Position numbers and translations under genes: made by a program. 20,425 nt of DNA. It comes from Verrucomicrobiota bacterium (GTDB taxonomy: Bacteria; Verrucomicrobiota; Verrucomicrobiia; Chthoniobacterales; UBA10450). Positions 14,414 to 20,425 of the stretch are shown here, piece by piece. Below the pieces are notes generated by a model. It worked only from the letters and a program-made list of their open reading frames with translations, did no database searches and was not told the origin of the DNA. Numbering within the stretch: position 1 is the stretch's first letter; each line of letters opens with the position of its first letter. The stretch covers positions 1 through 20,425 of the forward strand of contig QHNU01000017.1 of assembly GCA_003218525.1 (NCBI GenBank), in the 5' to 3' direction.

Positions 14414-14905
14414 CTATTTCAGCGTGATCTCGCGCATGGTCTTGTCGCCCATGATATCGCGGATTTCCAAGCGCTTGACCGCCAGTTGGCGCCGTTGGTC
14501 TTCGCTGCCGACCATTTTAGTGCCGATGGGGTCCATCTTATCGCGGAGGCCATCGAGTGCGGCCATGTTGGGATATTCCACCATCAGCAGAATATCGTAG
14601 TCCTGCTGGGTAGCCGCATCACCGGCTAGGATTTTGTAATCGGTAATGACGCCCTGTCGTTTTGCTTCGTCATTGGTCGATTTGAATATCTTGGCGAGGG
14701 CTTTAAGATAATCATCGCTCATCCCAGGTTTCGTTTTGACCATTGTTATCTGCCAGACTGCACCTTCCGTATAAGGCGCAGTACTTTGCGCCGTGGGGAC
14801 GGCAGTCACCGCCGCTGACGCTGAATTTTGCGCGGAGCAAACGCTAACTGCGCCCGCGGTCGCAGCGATTATAATCGCTGCACTCAATGCTTTCGTGAAC
14901 TTCAT
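14414..14905 (-). CDS. Secreted small protein with ABM-like fold (inferred)
   Basis: This is a 163-residue protein from the ATG at 14905. The signal peptide is MKFTKALSAAIIIAATAGAV with cleavage near SVCSAQ. The mature chain has an Ala/Ser/Thr-rich linker and then one ferredoxin-like domain: GAVWQITMVKTKPGMSDDYL, KALAKIFKSTNDEAKRQGVI, YDILLMVEYPNMAALDGLRD. The 'VKTKPGMSDDYLKAL' opening and the central 'DYDILLMVEYPNMAAL' strand/helix resemble dimeric alpha/beta-barrel (ABM-type) proteins. It is probably periplasmic and the substrate is unknown. An upstream in-frame ATG (14950) would place 15 polar residues before the signal peptide, so it was rejected. AAGAAAG lies nine nucleotides before the chosen start. 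Compare the two-domain relative at 3939-4667. Confidence 0.75.
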   Translation of the reverse strand: MKFTKALSAAIIIAATAGAVSVCSAQNSASAAVTAVPTAQSTAPYTEGAVWQITMVKTKPGMSDDYLKALAKIFKSTNDEAKRQGVITDYKILAGDAATQQDYDILLMVEYPNMAALDGLRDKMDPIGTKMVGSEDQRRQLAVKRLEIRDIMGDKTMREITLK

Positions 14906-15324
14906 CTTAATTGTCTTTCTTGTTTGTTGGTTATACCCAGGGCGCATCAAACCGAGAGTCCTCCTGTGGCGAGACTTTTATAGATTCGCTCAGGCTGAGC
15001 CGGGTCCGAGTTATGACCTGGAGATCTCGTTAAGCGTTGTCTCAGCGAAGGTCCAGCCCCTCGAGCTTTTTCAGCCCGGCTAAAAATGCGTTGAAACGTC
15101 GAGTGACGTAATCAACCACCTGCATACCCTATGCCCGCCGCTAAGCAAGCTGTTTCGATTCTCTGGAAGAATCGCAGGTAAAGTCTGTGTTTGTTTGAGC
15201 GGGCCATTCACCGCTCCCATCAGCTTCAGCTCTGATTCAAGTGATCCGCCTTCCGACGTTTCGGCGCGACGAGAAGCTTCGAAAAGTGTGGAACCAAAAG
15301 CTGAAATCTGACACGCTAAAATAA
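14906..15324. other. Divergent intergenic region of about 420 bp
   Basis: It lies between divergent genes at 14905 (-) and 15325 (+). It contains a GAGCGG/CCGCTC hairpin (15197-15216) and a 17-codon leucine-rich fragment on the minus strand (15045-15095), which may be a gene relic. No intact gene is seen. Confidence 0.4.
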
Positions 15325-15630
15325 ATGGAGCCCTCCACACCACCATTCGCTTCGCGTGGTTTTTGGATCGTTTTGGCAATCGCATTCTGCATCAGCATCG
15401 GCATGCTGACCGGGTTTCACGGCGGCATGCATAACGAAGCGGGCGCGATATACGATTCCAGCGGCGGGAGGCACGCAATCGCAGGGAGAGAAGAAATTCG
15501 CCTGTATGGCGCATTCGTTCTCTTGGGCATCGTGGGAGTGATAGCTGTTGCCACACTTGCTCTTTTTGTGAGCGGGATTTTTCCACCGCGCCGGAAGCAT
15601 CATCGCTCTGCCCCACCATCAAAGGTCTGA
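15325..15630 (+). CDS. Small two-TM membrane protein, unknown
   Basis: This 101-residue protein starts at ATG MEPSTPPFASRG. TM1 is about 13-33 (FWIVLAIAFCISIGMLTGFH), followed by a Gly/His-rich loop GGMHNEAGAIYDSSGGRHA. TM2 is about 60-86 (LYGAFVLLGIVGVIAVATLA, then LFVSGIF), with a basic tail PPRRKHHRS that by the positive-inside rule faces the cytoplasm. No family is recognised. There is no Shine-Dalgarno. The hydrophobic pattern and basic tail argue for a real gene, but nothing more can be said on role. Two dispersed repeat copies follow 20 nt after the stop. Confidence 0.5.
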   Translation: MEPSTPPFASRGFWIVLAIAFCISIGMLTGFHGGMHNEAGAIYDSSGGRHAIAGREEIRLYGAFVLLGIVGVIAVATLALFVSGIFPPRRKHHRSAPPSKV

Positions 15631-15650
15631 GCTAGTTAACGACTGGGGCA

Positions 15651-15726
15651 GAACGTGGTATCAGTCCTCACTTTTGGGCGAGAACGTGGGGTCGATCATC
15701 ACTTTTGACACAAAGGCGATCCGCCT
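15651..15726 (+). repeat. Tandem pair of dispersed elements plus hairpin
   Basis: Units start GAACGTGG at 15651 and 15682 (31-nt period). The first reads ATCAGTCCTCACTTTTG, the second GGTCGATCATCACTTTTGAC followed by ACAA. The second runs into AGGCG-ATC-CGCCT (15714-15726), a perfect 5-bp hairpin. This is the best-preserved example of the family and shows the element-plus-hairpin layout. Confidence 0.7.
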
Positions 15727-15853
15727 ATGCCACCCTTCGGCGCGACCCGCCTCCACCATGATTGCGGCGCGGCAGGCAAGTGCCTATCGCAGCCAGACGC
15801 ACAAAATATTTCAAAGCTGAGGCCAGTTGAAGTCGGGTGGAGGCATGCGGACA

Positions 15854-16020
15854 TCAGATGTTGGAAACAAACGTCAAGACTGCCGTCTGCTCAGGCCGAT
15901 CGTTAAACGAGTCTCGATCGGCGAGGTCGTTCACCATTTTCAACGCGCCTTCCTCAGCTTCGACACTTCCGATTGCGGTCTCACGGCAATCGTCAGCTTG
16001 TTGCCGTTGATTTCACTTTT
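15854..16020 (-). pseudogene. Frameshifted relic of an unrecognised coding sequence
   Basis: On the minus strand EINGNKLTIAVRPQSEVSKL then RKA is open from just after a TGA. Near 15945 the frame stops at TGA, but the neighbouring frame continues naturally as LKMVNDLADRDSFNDRPEQT then AVLTFVSNI to a stop at 15854-15856. The join across one indel reads as ordinary protein. No start and no family recognised, so this may be chance. Confidence 0.25.
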
Positions 16021-16162
16021 TCAGCCCGGGGCCCATTTCAGAAACCAGGAAACCAGTTAATTTGAACAAGCTGAAATTCTAACTTCGAATCGGCCGTCCG
16101 CTCGACCTGCCCGCCGTGATGGGCGAACGCTTTCGGAGTCGCTCAGTTGAGACCCCCTTCAT

Positions 16163-16193
16163 TACCACACTTACTCACTACGACCCCCGCAGC
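16163..16193. repeat. 31-nt dispersed repeat, copy 2
   Basis: This is the partner of 7906-7936: 17 nt identical (TACCACACTTACTCACT), then 10 of 14 matching, ending CGCAGC. A 14-nt perfect palindrome CCGGCAGCTGCCGG begins one nucleotide later (16194-16207). Confidence 0.6.
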
Positions 16194-16254
16194 CCGGCAG
16201 CTGCCGGACCGTTCATCCGATGTGCTCCACTGGCGGTAATCGCTGCTGATCCGA

Positions 16255-16291
16255 AGAAGTAGTTCTCGCTACAATTGAGCAGAAGTAGTTC
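16255..16291 (+). promoter_or_regulatory. 11-nt direct repeat just upstream of the NYN gene
   Basis: AGAAGTAGTTC occurs at 16255-16265 and 16281-16291, a 26-nt spacing, ending 9 nt before the GTG start. The position would suit an operator or a 5'-UTR site, but it may simply be repeat debris. Confidence 0.25.
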
Positions 16292-16300
16292 ACTCCAGGA

Positions 16301-16936
16301 GTGCCAAAGAAAAATTTAGGCGGTGGCCACCATTCCAGAGTGCTGGTCCTGGTAGATGAATCGAACGTCGGTAGCTCGGCGCGGACGGCAGGGCGCGGTC
16401 TCGATTGGCTGAAGCTTCGCGATTCTTTGGCCGGGCCTGACACGGGACGGGATCTGATCGAGATGGTGGTTTATGCCGGCCTACCGCCGGCTATTCCTGT
16501 CTGGCAGGAGGAGCGCGACAAAAAGAACAAGTTCGTTCATTGGTTACGCTCCAACGGATTCATGGTGGTGACCAAAGACGGATCGCCGGCCGAGGAAGGC
16601 CATTACAAGGCGAACGTGGACGTTATGATGGCAATCGACGCGGTCGAGCTTTCCCTCGAAATGCGGCCCGATGTTGTGATTCTGGTGACCGGCGATGCAG
16701 ATTTTGCTTATCTCGCCGTTAGGTTGCGGCGTCACGGGATCCGCGTGGAGGTCGCGTCGGTCGCGCAAAATCTCGGACAAGCATTAAAGTCCGCTGCGAA
16801 CAACGTGATCGATCTAGCGCCGCTGTTTCGGACATTTGAGATCAAGATGCAAGATGTGACGGCACCGACATCGGCGGCAGCGCCGCGGCAGCGACAGCAA
16901 CAGGTCAGGAGGCGACCGCGATTTCGGCCCATCTAG
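16301..16936 (+). CDS. NYN/PIN-like domain protein (LabA/DUF88 family), putative RNase
   Basis: This is a 211-residue protein. The acidic metal-site motifs of NYN nucleases are present in order: VLVLVDESNVG (D19), KANVDVMMAIDAVELSLEMR (about 107-125), and PDVVILVTGDADFAYLAVRL (GDxDF, about 127-145). The final strand IRVEVASVAQNLGQALKSAA is also typical. The C-terminal tail after about 180 is Ala/Gln- and then Arg-rich (RQRQQQVRRRPRFRPI), suggesting nucleic-acid binding. NYN proteins cleave RNA in processing, silencing or toxin contexts; no partner gene lies beside it. The start is GTG 16301 with AGGAG directly abutting and partly overlapping it. An in-frame TAG at 16286 excludes longer forms, and the conserved D19 excludes much shorter ones. 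Confidence 0.8.
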   Translation: MPKKNLGGGHHSRVLVLVDESNVGSSARTAGRGLDWLKLRDSLAGPDTGRDLIEMVVYAGLPPAIPVWQEERDKKNKFVHWLRSNGFMVVTKDGSPAEEGHYKANVDVMMAIDAVELSLEMRPDVVILVTGDADFAYLAVRLRRHGIRVEVASVAQNLGQALKSAANNVIDLAPLFRTFEIKMQDVTAPTSAAAPRQRQQQVRRRPRFRPI

Positions 16937-16948
16937 GCGGACGGGAAA

Positions 16949-16978
16949 CAAAGGTGCCGTCCTCACTTTTGGCACAGC
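16949..16978 (+). repeat. Dispersed GGTCAGTCCTCACTTTTGAC-family element
   Basis: CAAAGGTGCCGTCCTCACTT followed by TTGGCACAG starts 12 nt past the NYN stop and retains GTCCTCACTTTTG and CACAG. Confidence 0.5.
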
Positions 16979-17027
16979 ATTCGCCGAAATCGCGCCGATC
17001 TGAAACGACGATCTAAATACAAAGGCG

Positions 17028-17046
17028 CGGTCAGATTCCTTAGACT
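17028..17046 (+). repeat. Weak relative of the GTCTAAATTCTTT repeat
   Basis: GCGGTCAGATTCCTTAGACT resembles GGGT-x-GTCTAAATTCTTTGAC, with 11 of 16 core positions matching. It may be a chance resemblance. Confidence 0.25.
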
Positions 17047-17108
17047 GAAATCACCCCAGGGAACCCGGCGGTGGAGACAACGTAAAGATTCCGGAGTAGG
17101 AAACAGAC

Positions 17109-17136
17109 CTGACTTCCGTCTTCGGTTTGTTATGAT
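17109..17136 (+). promoter_or_regulatory. Candidate sigma-70-type promoter for the aminotransferase operon
   Basis: CTGACT (17109-17114) and TATGAT (17131-17136) are spaced 16 bp. Transcription would start near 17143, essentially at the ATG of the 12-codon leader frame. Consensus match only. Confidence 0.3.
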
Positions 17137-17143
17137 CCGCCTA

Positions 17144-17182
17144 ATGAGAAAGTTCTATCATTCACTCATTTCGCCGTCATGA
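17144..17182 (+). CDS. Possible 12-codon leader ORF overlapping the aminotransferase start
   Basis: ATG 17144 opens MRKFYHSLISPS and stops at TGA 17180-17182, which overlaps the aminotransferase ATG as ATGA. Both starts share the context ATGAGAAAG. It could couple translation or be a chance frame; no ribosome site precedes it. Confidence 0.2.
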   Translation: MRKFYHSLISPS

Positions 17183-18363
17183 GAAAGGCCCGAGAACTGC
17201 GCCTGGCCAAGCGCATGGCGCGTCTCGGCACCGAGACCGCCTTCGAAGTACTGGCGAAAGCGCGAGCGCTGGAGGCAAAAGGCCGCGACATCGTTCATCT
17301 CGAGATCGGCGAGCCGGATTTCGATACGCCGGGCAACATCATCGATGCGGGATGTGACGCACTGCATGAGGGCTTCACCCACTACGGGCCGTCCGCCGGC
17401 TTGCCGCAACTGCGCGAGGTGATCGCTCAGTACGTGAGCGAGACGCGTCGGGTAAACGCAACGCCCGAAGAAGTGGTCGTTGTCCCGGGCGGTAAGCCCA
17501 TCATTTTCTTCACCATTCTCGCGCTAGTTGAAGAAGGGGACGAGGTCATCTATCCGAATCCCGGATTTCCCATTTATGAATCAATGATCAACTATGTTGG
17601 CGCGAAAGCGGTACCGATCCGCTTACGTGAGGAGATGGATTTCCGGCTCGACGTCGACGAACTGGGAGGGCTGATCAACGAGCGCACGAAGCTGATCATC
17701 CTGAATTCGCCACAAAACCCGACCGGCGGCGTGCTGACTAAGAATGACATCGACGGTATCGCGCGCGCGATCGGCGATCGCAACATCATGATGTTGAGCG
17801 ACGAGATCTACAGCCGCCTCATCTTCGAGGGTGAGCATCATTCGATCATGTCGGTGGACGGCATGAAGGAGCGCTGCATCCTGCTCGACGGTTTCTCCAA
17901 GACTTACGCGATGACCGGGTGGCGTATGGGCTACGGTGTGATGCGCACCGACCTTGCGACGCACATCGCGCGGCTGATGACAAATTCAAACTCGTGTACA
18001 GCCAGCTTCACGCAAGTCGCCGGCATCGAAGCGCTCCGCGGGCGGCAGGAGTCGGTCGACGCGATGTGCGCCGAGTTCAAGAAACGGCGCGACATAATGG
18101 TCGGCGGCCTGAACAAGATCAAGGGTTTCTCATGCCGCTTGCCCAAGGGCGCGTTCTATGTTTTTCCCAACATCCAGGCGACCGGATGGCCATCGAAGAA
18201 ACTGGCCGACGCCCTGCTCGATGATACTGGCGTCGCCGCACTGTCTGGGACCGCTTTTGGCGACTTCGGCGAGGGCTATTTGCGCTTCAGCGTGGCTAAC
18301 TCGATCGAGAACATCGAGAAGGCGCTCGATCGCGTCGCCGCCTGGGCGAAGAAAAATCTGTAA
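17179..18363 (+). CDS. PLP-dependent aminotransferase, class I/II (aspartate aminotransferase-like)
   Basis: This 394-residue fold-type I aminotransferase has all landmarks: LEIGEPDFDTP (about 42-52), the HYGPSAGLPQLREVIAQYVS segment, VVPGGKPIIFFTILALVEEG for the phosphate-binding turn, ILNSPQNPTGG (N180), and MMLSDEIYSRLIFEGEHHS. DGFSKTYAMTGWRMGYGV contains the PLP Schiff-base Lys (K241), and LRFSVANS carries the substrate-carboxylate Arg. It transfers an amino group between an amino acid and a 2-oxo acid in the cytoplasm. Sequence alone cannot choose between aspartate, alanine or glyoxylate-type specificity. It is followed 83 nt later by the O-methyltransferase and then the hydroxyacid dehydrogenase, all on the same strand. 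A link to serine/hydroxypyruvate/glyoxylate metabolism is therefore plausible. Confidence 0.92.
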   Translation: MRKARELRLAKRMARLGTETAFEVLAKARALEAKGRDIVHLEIGEPDFDTPGNIIDAGCDALHEGFTHYGPSAGLPQLREVIAQYVSETRRVNATPEEVVVVPGGKPIIFFTILALVEEGDEVIYPNPGFPIYESMINYVGAKAVPIRLREEMDFRLDVDELGGLINERTKLIILNSPQNPTGGVLTKNDIDGIARAIGDRNIMMLSDEIYSRLIFEGEHHSIMSVDGMKERCILLDGFSKTYAMTGWRMGYGVMRTDLATHIARLMTNSNSCTASFTQVAGIEALRGRQESVDAMCAEFKKRRDIMVGGLNKIKGFSCRLPKGAFYVFPNIQATGWPSKKLADALLDDTGVAALSGTAFGDFGEGYLRFSVANSIENIEKALDRVAAWAKKNL

Positions 18364-18446
18364 CGAGACTCTGTGATTTTGCGTCCCAATGGCGGTTTTC
18401 AGTTTTGTGGTTGATAGGTCGGGCGATAGCGAAACGTGCGTGCCTT

Positions 18447-19445
18447 ATGAGTGAGATCGATCCCTTCGAAACATTGCGTCAAATCTCGGGAGGCTACTGT
18501 CTTTCGCGCTCTATTCACGTACTGGCCGAGTTGAACGTGGCCGATGCACTCGGCGACGAAGCACTCTCAGCTGCTGAGTTAGCGAAAACCGTCGGTGCTG
18601 ATGCAGACGCTCTCTTCCGCGTTTTGCGGCTGGCCTGCGCACACGGCGTGTTTGAACAGGTGGGCGATAGCTTCCGGCATTCTCCTGCCTCGCGGATGTT
18701 ATGTAGCGACCACCCCCAGTCGATGCGCGCGTTTGTGCGCATGTTTGGGCTAGCGGTCAACTGGGACGCTTACCGTGAACTGGAGTATTCCGTCAGAAGC
18801 GGCCAGCGCGCGACGGAAAGGACTCTTCCCGATGGGATGTGGCACTATCTTGGGCAGCACGAAGAAGCGAATAACATCTTCAATGCAACGATGCTCGCCA
18901 AGGCGCAGGGTCAGATTCCCGCCATCCTCGCTTGCTACAACTTCTCCAGATTCGAACTGATCGGAGATATTGCCGGGGGACGCGGCCATCTTCTCAGCGC
19001 GATCCTTGATGCAGCGCCCCACACGAAAGGCATTCTGTTTGATTTGCCGCATGTGGTGAAGCAAGCATCGGGCCTTGCCTCCTCGCGCCTGACATTACAA
19101 TCCGGTGACTTCTTCCGAGATGTGTTGCCGAGTTGCGATGCCTACCTACTTATGGAAATTATCCATGATTGGCCAGATAAGAAAGCTGTCGCGATCTTGA
19201 AAGCAGTTCGTCAGGCGGCTCCGACGGAGGCGACACTGCTTCTGATCGAAGCCATCGTCCCTGCTGGTCCCGAGCCAGACTGGTCGAAAATGTTGGATAT
19301 CCACATGCTAACGCTGCTCGGAGGAAAGCAGCGGACTCTTCCAGAGTACAAAACGTTGCTCAAGCAAGCTGGTTTCGAATTCCAGCGGGAGATCGATACA
19401 GGCGCGGGTATTTCGATAATAGAGGCACTGGCAAAACAAACCTGA
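18447..19445 (+). CDS. SAM-dependent O-methyltransferase (ASMT/COMT-like)
   Basis: This is a 332-residue protein with two domains. The N-terminal winged-helix dimerisation domain (about 5-90) reads LRQISGGYCLSRSIHVLAEL, LSAAELAKTVGADADALFRV and GVFEQVGDSFRHSPASRML. The C-terminal Methyltransf_2 domain has the SAM site FELIGDIAGGRGHLLSAIL, the ILFDLPHVV segment, and SGDFFRDVLPSCDAYLLMEI followed by IHDWPD, with the catalytic His (H240). This is the acetylserotonin/hydroxyneurosporene O-methyltransferase type acting on phenolic or hydroxyl small molecules; the acceptor is unknown. I chose ATG 18447 (MSEIDPFETLRQ) because the dimerisation domain starts there; an in-frame TTG at 18405 would add 14 unlikely residues. 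Only 26 nt separate it from the next gene, suggesting co-transcription. Confidence 0.9.
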   Translation: MSEIDPFETLRQISGGYCLSRSIHVLAELNVADALGDEALSAAELAKTVGADADALFRVLRLACAHGVFEQVGDSFRHSPASRMLCSDHPQSMRAFVRMFGLAVNWDAYRELEYSVRSGQRATERTLPDGMWHYLGQHEEANNIFNATMLAKAQGQIPAILACYNFSRFELIGDIAGGRGHLLSAILDAAPHTKGILFDLPHVVKQASGLASSRLTLQSGDFFRDVLPSCDAYLLMEIIHDWPDKKAVAILKAVRQAAPTEATLLLIEAIVPAGPEPDWSKMLDIHMLTLLGGKQRTLPEYKTLLKQAGFEFQREIDTGAGISIIEALAKQT

Positions 19446-19471
19446 GAGGCCCCGCAGCATTTATTCCTCCC

Positions 19472-20425
19472 ATGACTGACAAGAAACGTTTCCGCATCTT
19501 TGCCACTTCCCGCATCGGCGATCCGGCCGAGAACCGTTTGCGCGACCGTGGCTACGAGCTGGAGGTCTTCGAGGGCCCCGAGGCGCCGCCGAAAAAGCTA
19601 ATCATTGAGAAAGTGAAGAACGGCATCGACGGTTTGATCACCACGCTTCGCGATGCGATCGATGCCGAGATCTTCGAAGCAGGTAAGGCCTCGCTCAAGA
19701 TCGTGGCACAGATAGCGGTCGGCTTCGATAACATCAACCGCGCCGACGCTAACAAGTACAAGATCCCATTCACCAACACCGCTGACGTGCTGACCGAAGC
19801 GACGGCCGAATTCGCTTTCCTCATGATGGGAATGCTCGCGCGCAAAATGTGGCAAAGTGAACGATTGGTGCGGGAACAGAAGTGGCCGTCGTGGCACCCG
19901 TTCCTGCCTTTCCTTGGCGACGAAGTCACGGGCAAAACCATCGCCATCATCGGCACGGGACGCATCGGCCTGGCGATGATCAAGAAGTGCTCGGGATTCG
20001 ACATGAACATGCTGCGCTACGACCCGGCGTATCACAATGACAAGTACATCGCCTCCATCCAGGAGCTGATGGACCTGCGCCACGCCAAGGGGATCCAGAA
20101 GGAGAAGACCTGGATTAAATATGTGGAGTTCGAGGAGGCGTTGAGGGGCGGTGATTACGTGAGCATTCACGTGCCGCTGCTGCGCGAAGGCGAAACCGAT
20201 AAGCCGACCCACCATCTCATCAACGAAAAGACACTCAAGCTGATGAAGCCGACAGCGTACCTGGTAAATAGTTCACGCGGTCCGGTGGTGGACGAGAAGG
20301 CACTTGCCAACGCGCTGAAAGACAAAGTCATCGCCGGAGCGGCGCTCGACGTCTTTGAGAAAGAGCCTCTGCCGCCGGATTCGCCGCTCCTCGATCCCGA
20401 AATCGCCGACCGCATGCGGTTATTC
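19472..20425 (+). CDS. D-isomer-specific 2-hydroxyacid dehydrogenase (glycerate/hydroxypyruvate reductase-like), 3' partial
   Basis: 318 codons are open to the window edge. The order is an N-terminal catalytic lobe (MTDKKRFRIFATSRIGDPAE), VAQIAVGFDNINRADANKYK, NTADVLTEATAEFAFLMMGM, then the NAD site IAIIGTGRIGLAM (G161-x-G163-x-x-G166). NSSRGPVVDEKAL follows with the substrate-binding Arg (R269), then GAALDVFEKEP with the catalytic Glu. The conserved catalytic His lies beyond the window. Between the Rossmann strand MLRYDPAY and YVSIHVPL there is an extended segment (about 187-222, with LMDLRHAKGIQKEKTWIKY). A similarly placed insertion occurs in plant peroxisomal hydroxypyruvate reductase HPR1, whose AVGYNNVD/AANKYG and LTETTAEL motifs also match. 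It probably reduces hydroxypyruvate or glyoxylate with NAD(P)H. Confidence 0.88.
   Translation, partial: MTDKKRFRIFATSRIGDPAENRLRDRGYELEVFEGPEAPPKKLIIEKVKNGIDGLITTLRDAIDAEIFEAGKASLKIVAQIAVGFDNINRADANKYKIPFTNTADVLTEATAEFAFLMMGMLARKMWQSERLVREQKWPSWHPFLPFLGDEVTGKTIAIIGTGRIGLAMIKKCSGFDMNMLRYDPAYHNDKYIASIQELMDLRHAKGIQKEKTWIKYVEFEEALRGGDYVSIHVPLLREGETDKPTHHLINEKTLKLMKPTAYLVNSSRGPVVDEKALANALKDKVIAGAALDVFEKEPLPPDSPLLDPEIADRMRLF

Noticed and set aside
1..20425. tRNA, rRNA, transposase, phage or defence-island genes
   Set aside because: Read on both strands, I found no T-loop/anticodon pattern, no transposase motif and no recognisable defence cluster. The NYN protein and the 2-TM protein stand alone and are not sufficient evidence of a defence system.

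Overview
The window reads like accessory DNA of a soil or environmental bacterium at about 55% GC. Shine-Dalgarno signals are weak, intergenic gaps are wide and littered with short dispersed repeats, and several genes are broken. The mix of gene families (small secreted GTWKLN-type proteins, TM-anchored PAS and Msr proteins, PocR-AraC, Hsp20) and the repeat-rich spacers remind me of Verrucomicrobiota (Chthoniobacterales or 'Udaeobacter'-like) or Acidobacteriota. That placement is an impression, not a demonstration.

Layout. At 1-312 (-) lies a partial two-TM protein, followed by an 830-bp repeat-rich spacer with a coiled-coil gene remnant. At 1142-1930 (+) is a class I SAM methyltransferase. 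At 2189-2856 (+) is a CPBP-type membrane protease split by a one-base frameshift. At 3561-3703 there is a hairpin and a tandem 40-bp repeat. At 3939-4667 (-) is a secreted protein with two probable ABM-like halves, and at 5256-5726 (+) a small secreted protein. At 5898-6743 (-) is a membrane-anchored protein with a YheO-like PAS domain. At 7003-7641 (-) is a membrane-anchored MsrB homologue that has lost its catalytic cysteine, with the decayed tail of a second msrB directly upstream (7687-7818). At 8063-9049 (-) is a serine hydrolase (NylB/beta-lactamase class) interrupted by a TAG. At 9149-10342 (-) is a membrane metallophosphoesterase. At 11348-11734 (-) is an unknown protein. At 12234-13145 (+) is a PocR-AraC regulator, convergent with hsp20 at 13403-13858 (-). 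At 14414-14905 (-) is a second secreted ABM-like protein, at 15325-15630 (+) a small membrane protein, and at 16301-16936 (+) a NYN-domain nuclease-like protein. From 17179 to the window end (+) an aminotransferase, an O-methyltransferase and a plant-HPR1-type 2-hydroxyacid dehydrogenase (partial) form a probable operon.

How it works together. The only convincing metabolic unit is the last one: transamination plus reduction of a 2-oxo/hydroxy acid, with a methyltransferase between. The rest are single-gene units separated by repeats. I find no CRISPR array, tRNA, rRNA, transposase or phage module, and no clear defence system. The most distinctive signals are (i) a family of about a dozen degenerate copies of a 25-30 nt element (core GGTCAGTCCTCACTTTTGAC), virtually all in the same orientation and several followed by a short hairpin, resembling REP/IS200-type ends; (ii) the cysteine-less MsrB next to a decayed msrB copy; and (iii) the TM-anchored YheO-type PAS protein without a helix-turn-helix.
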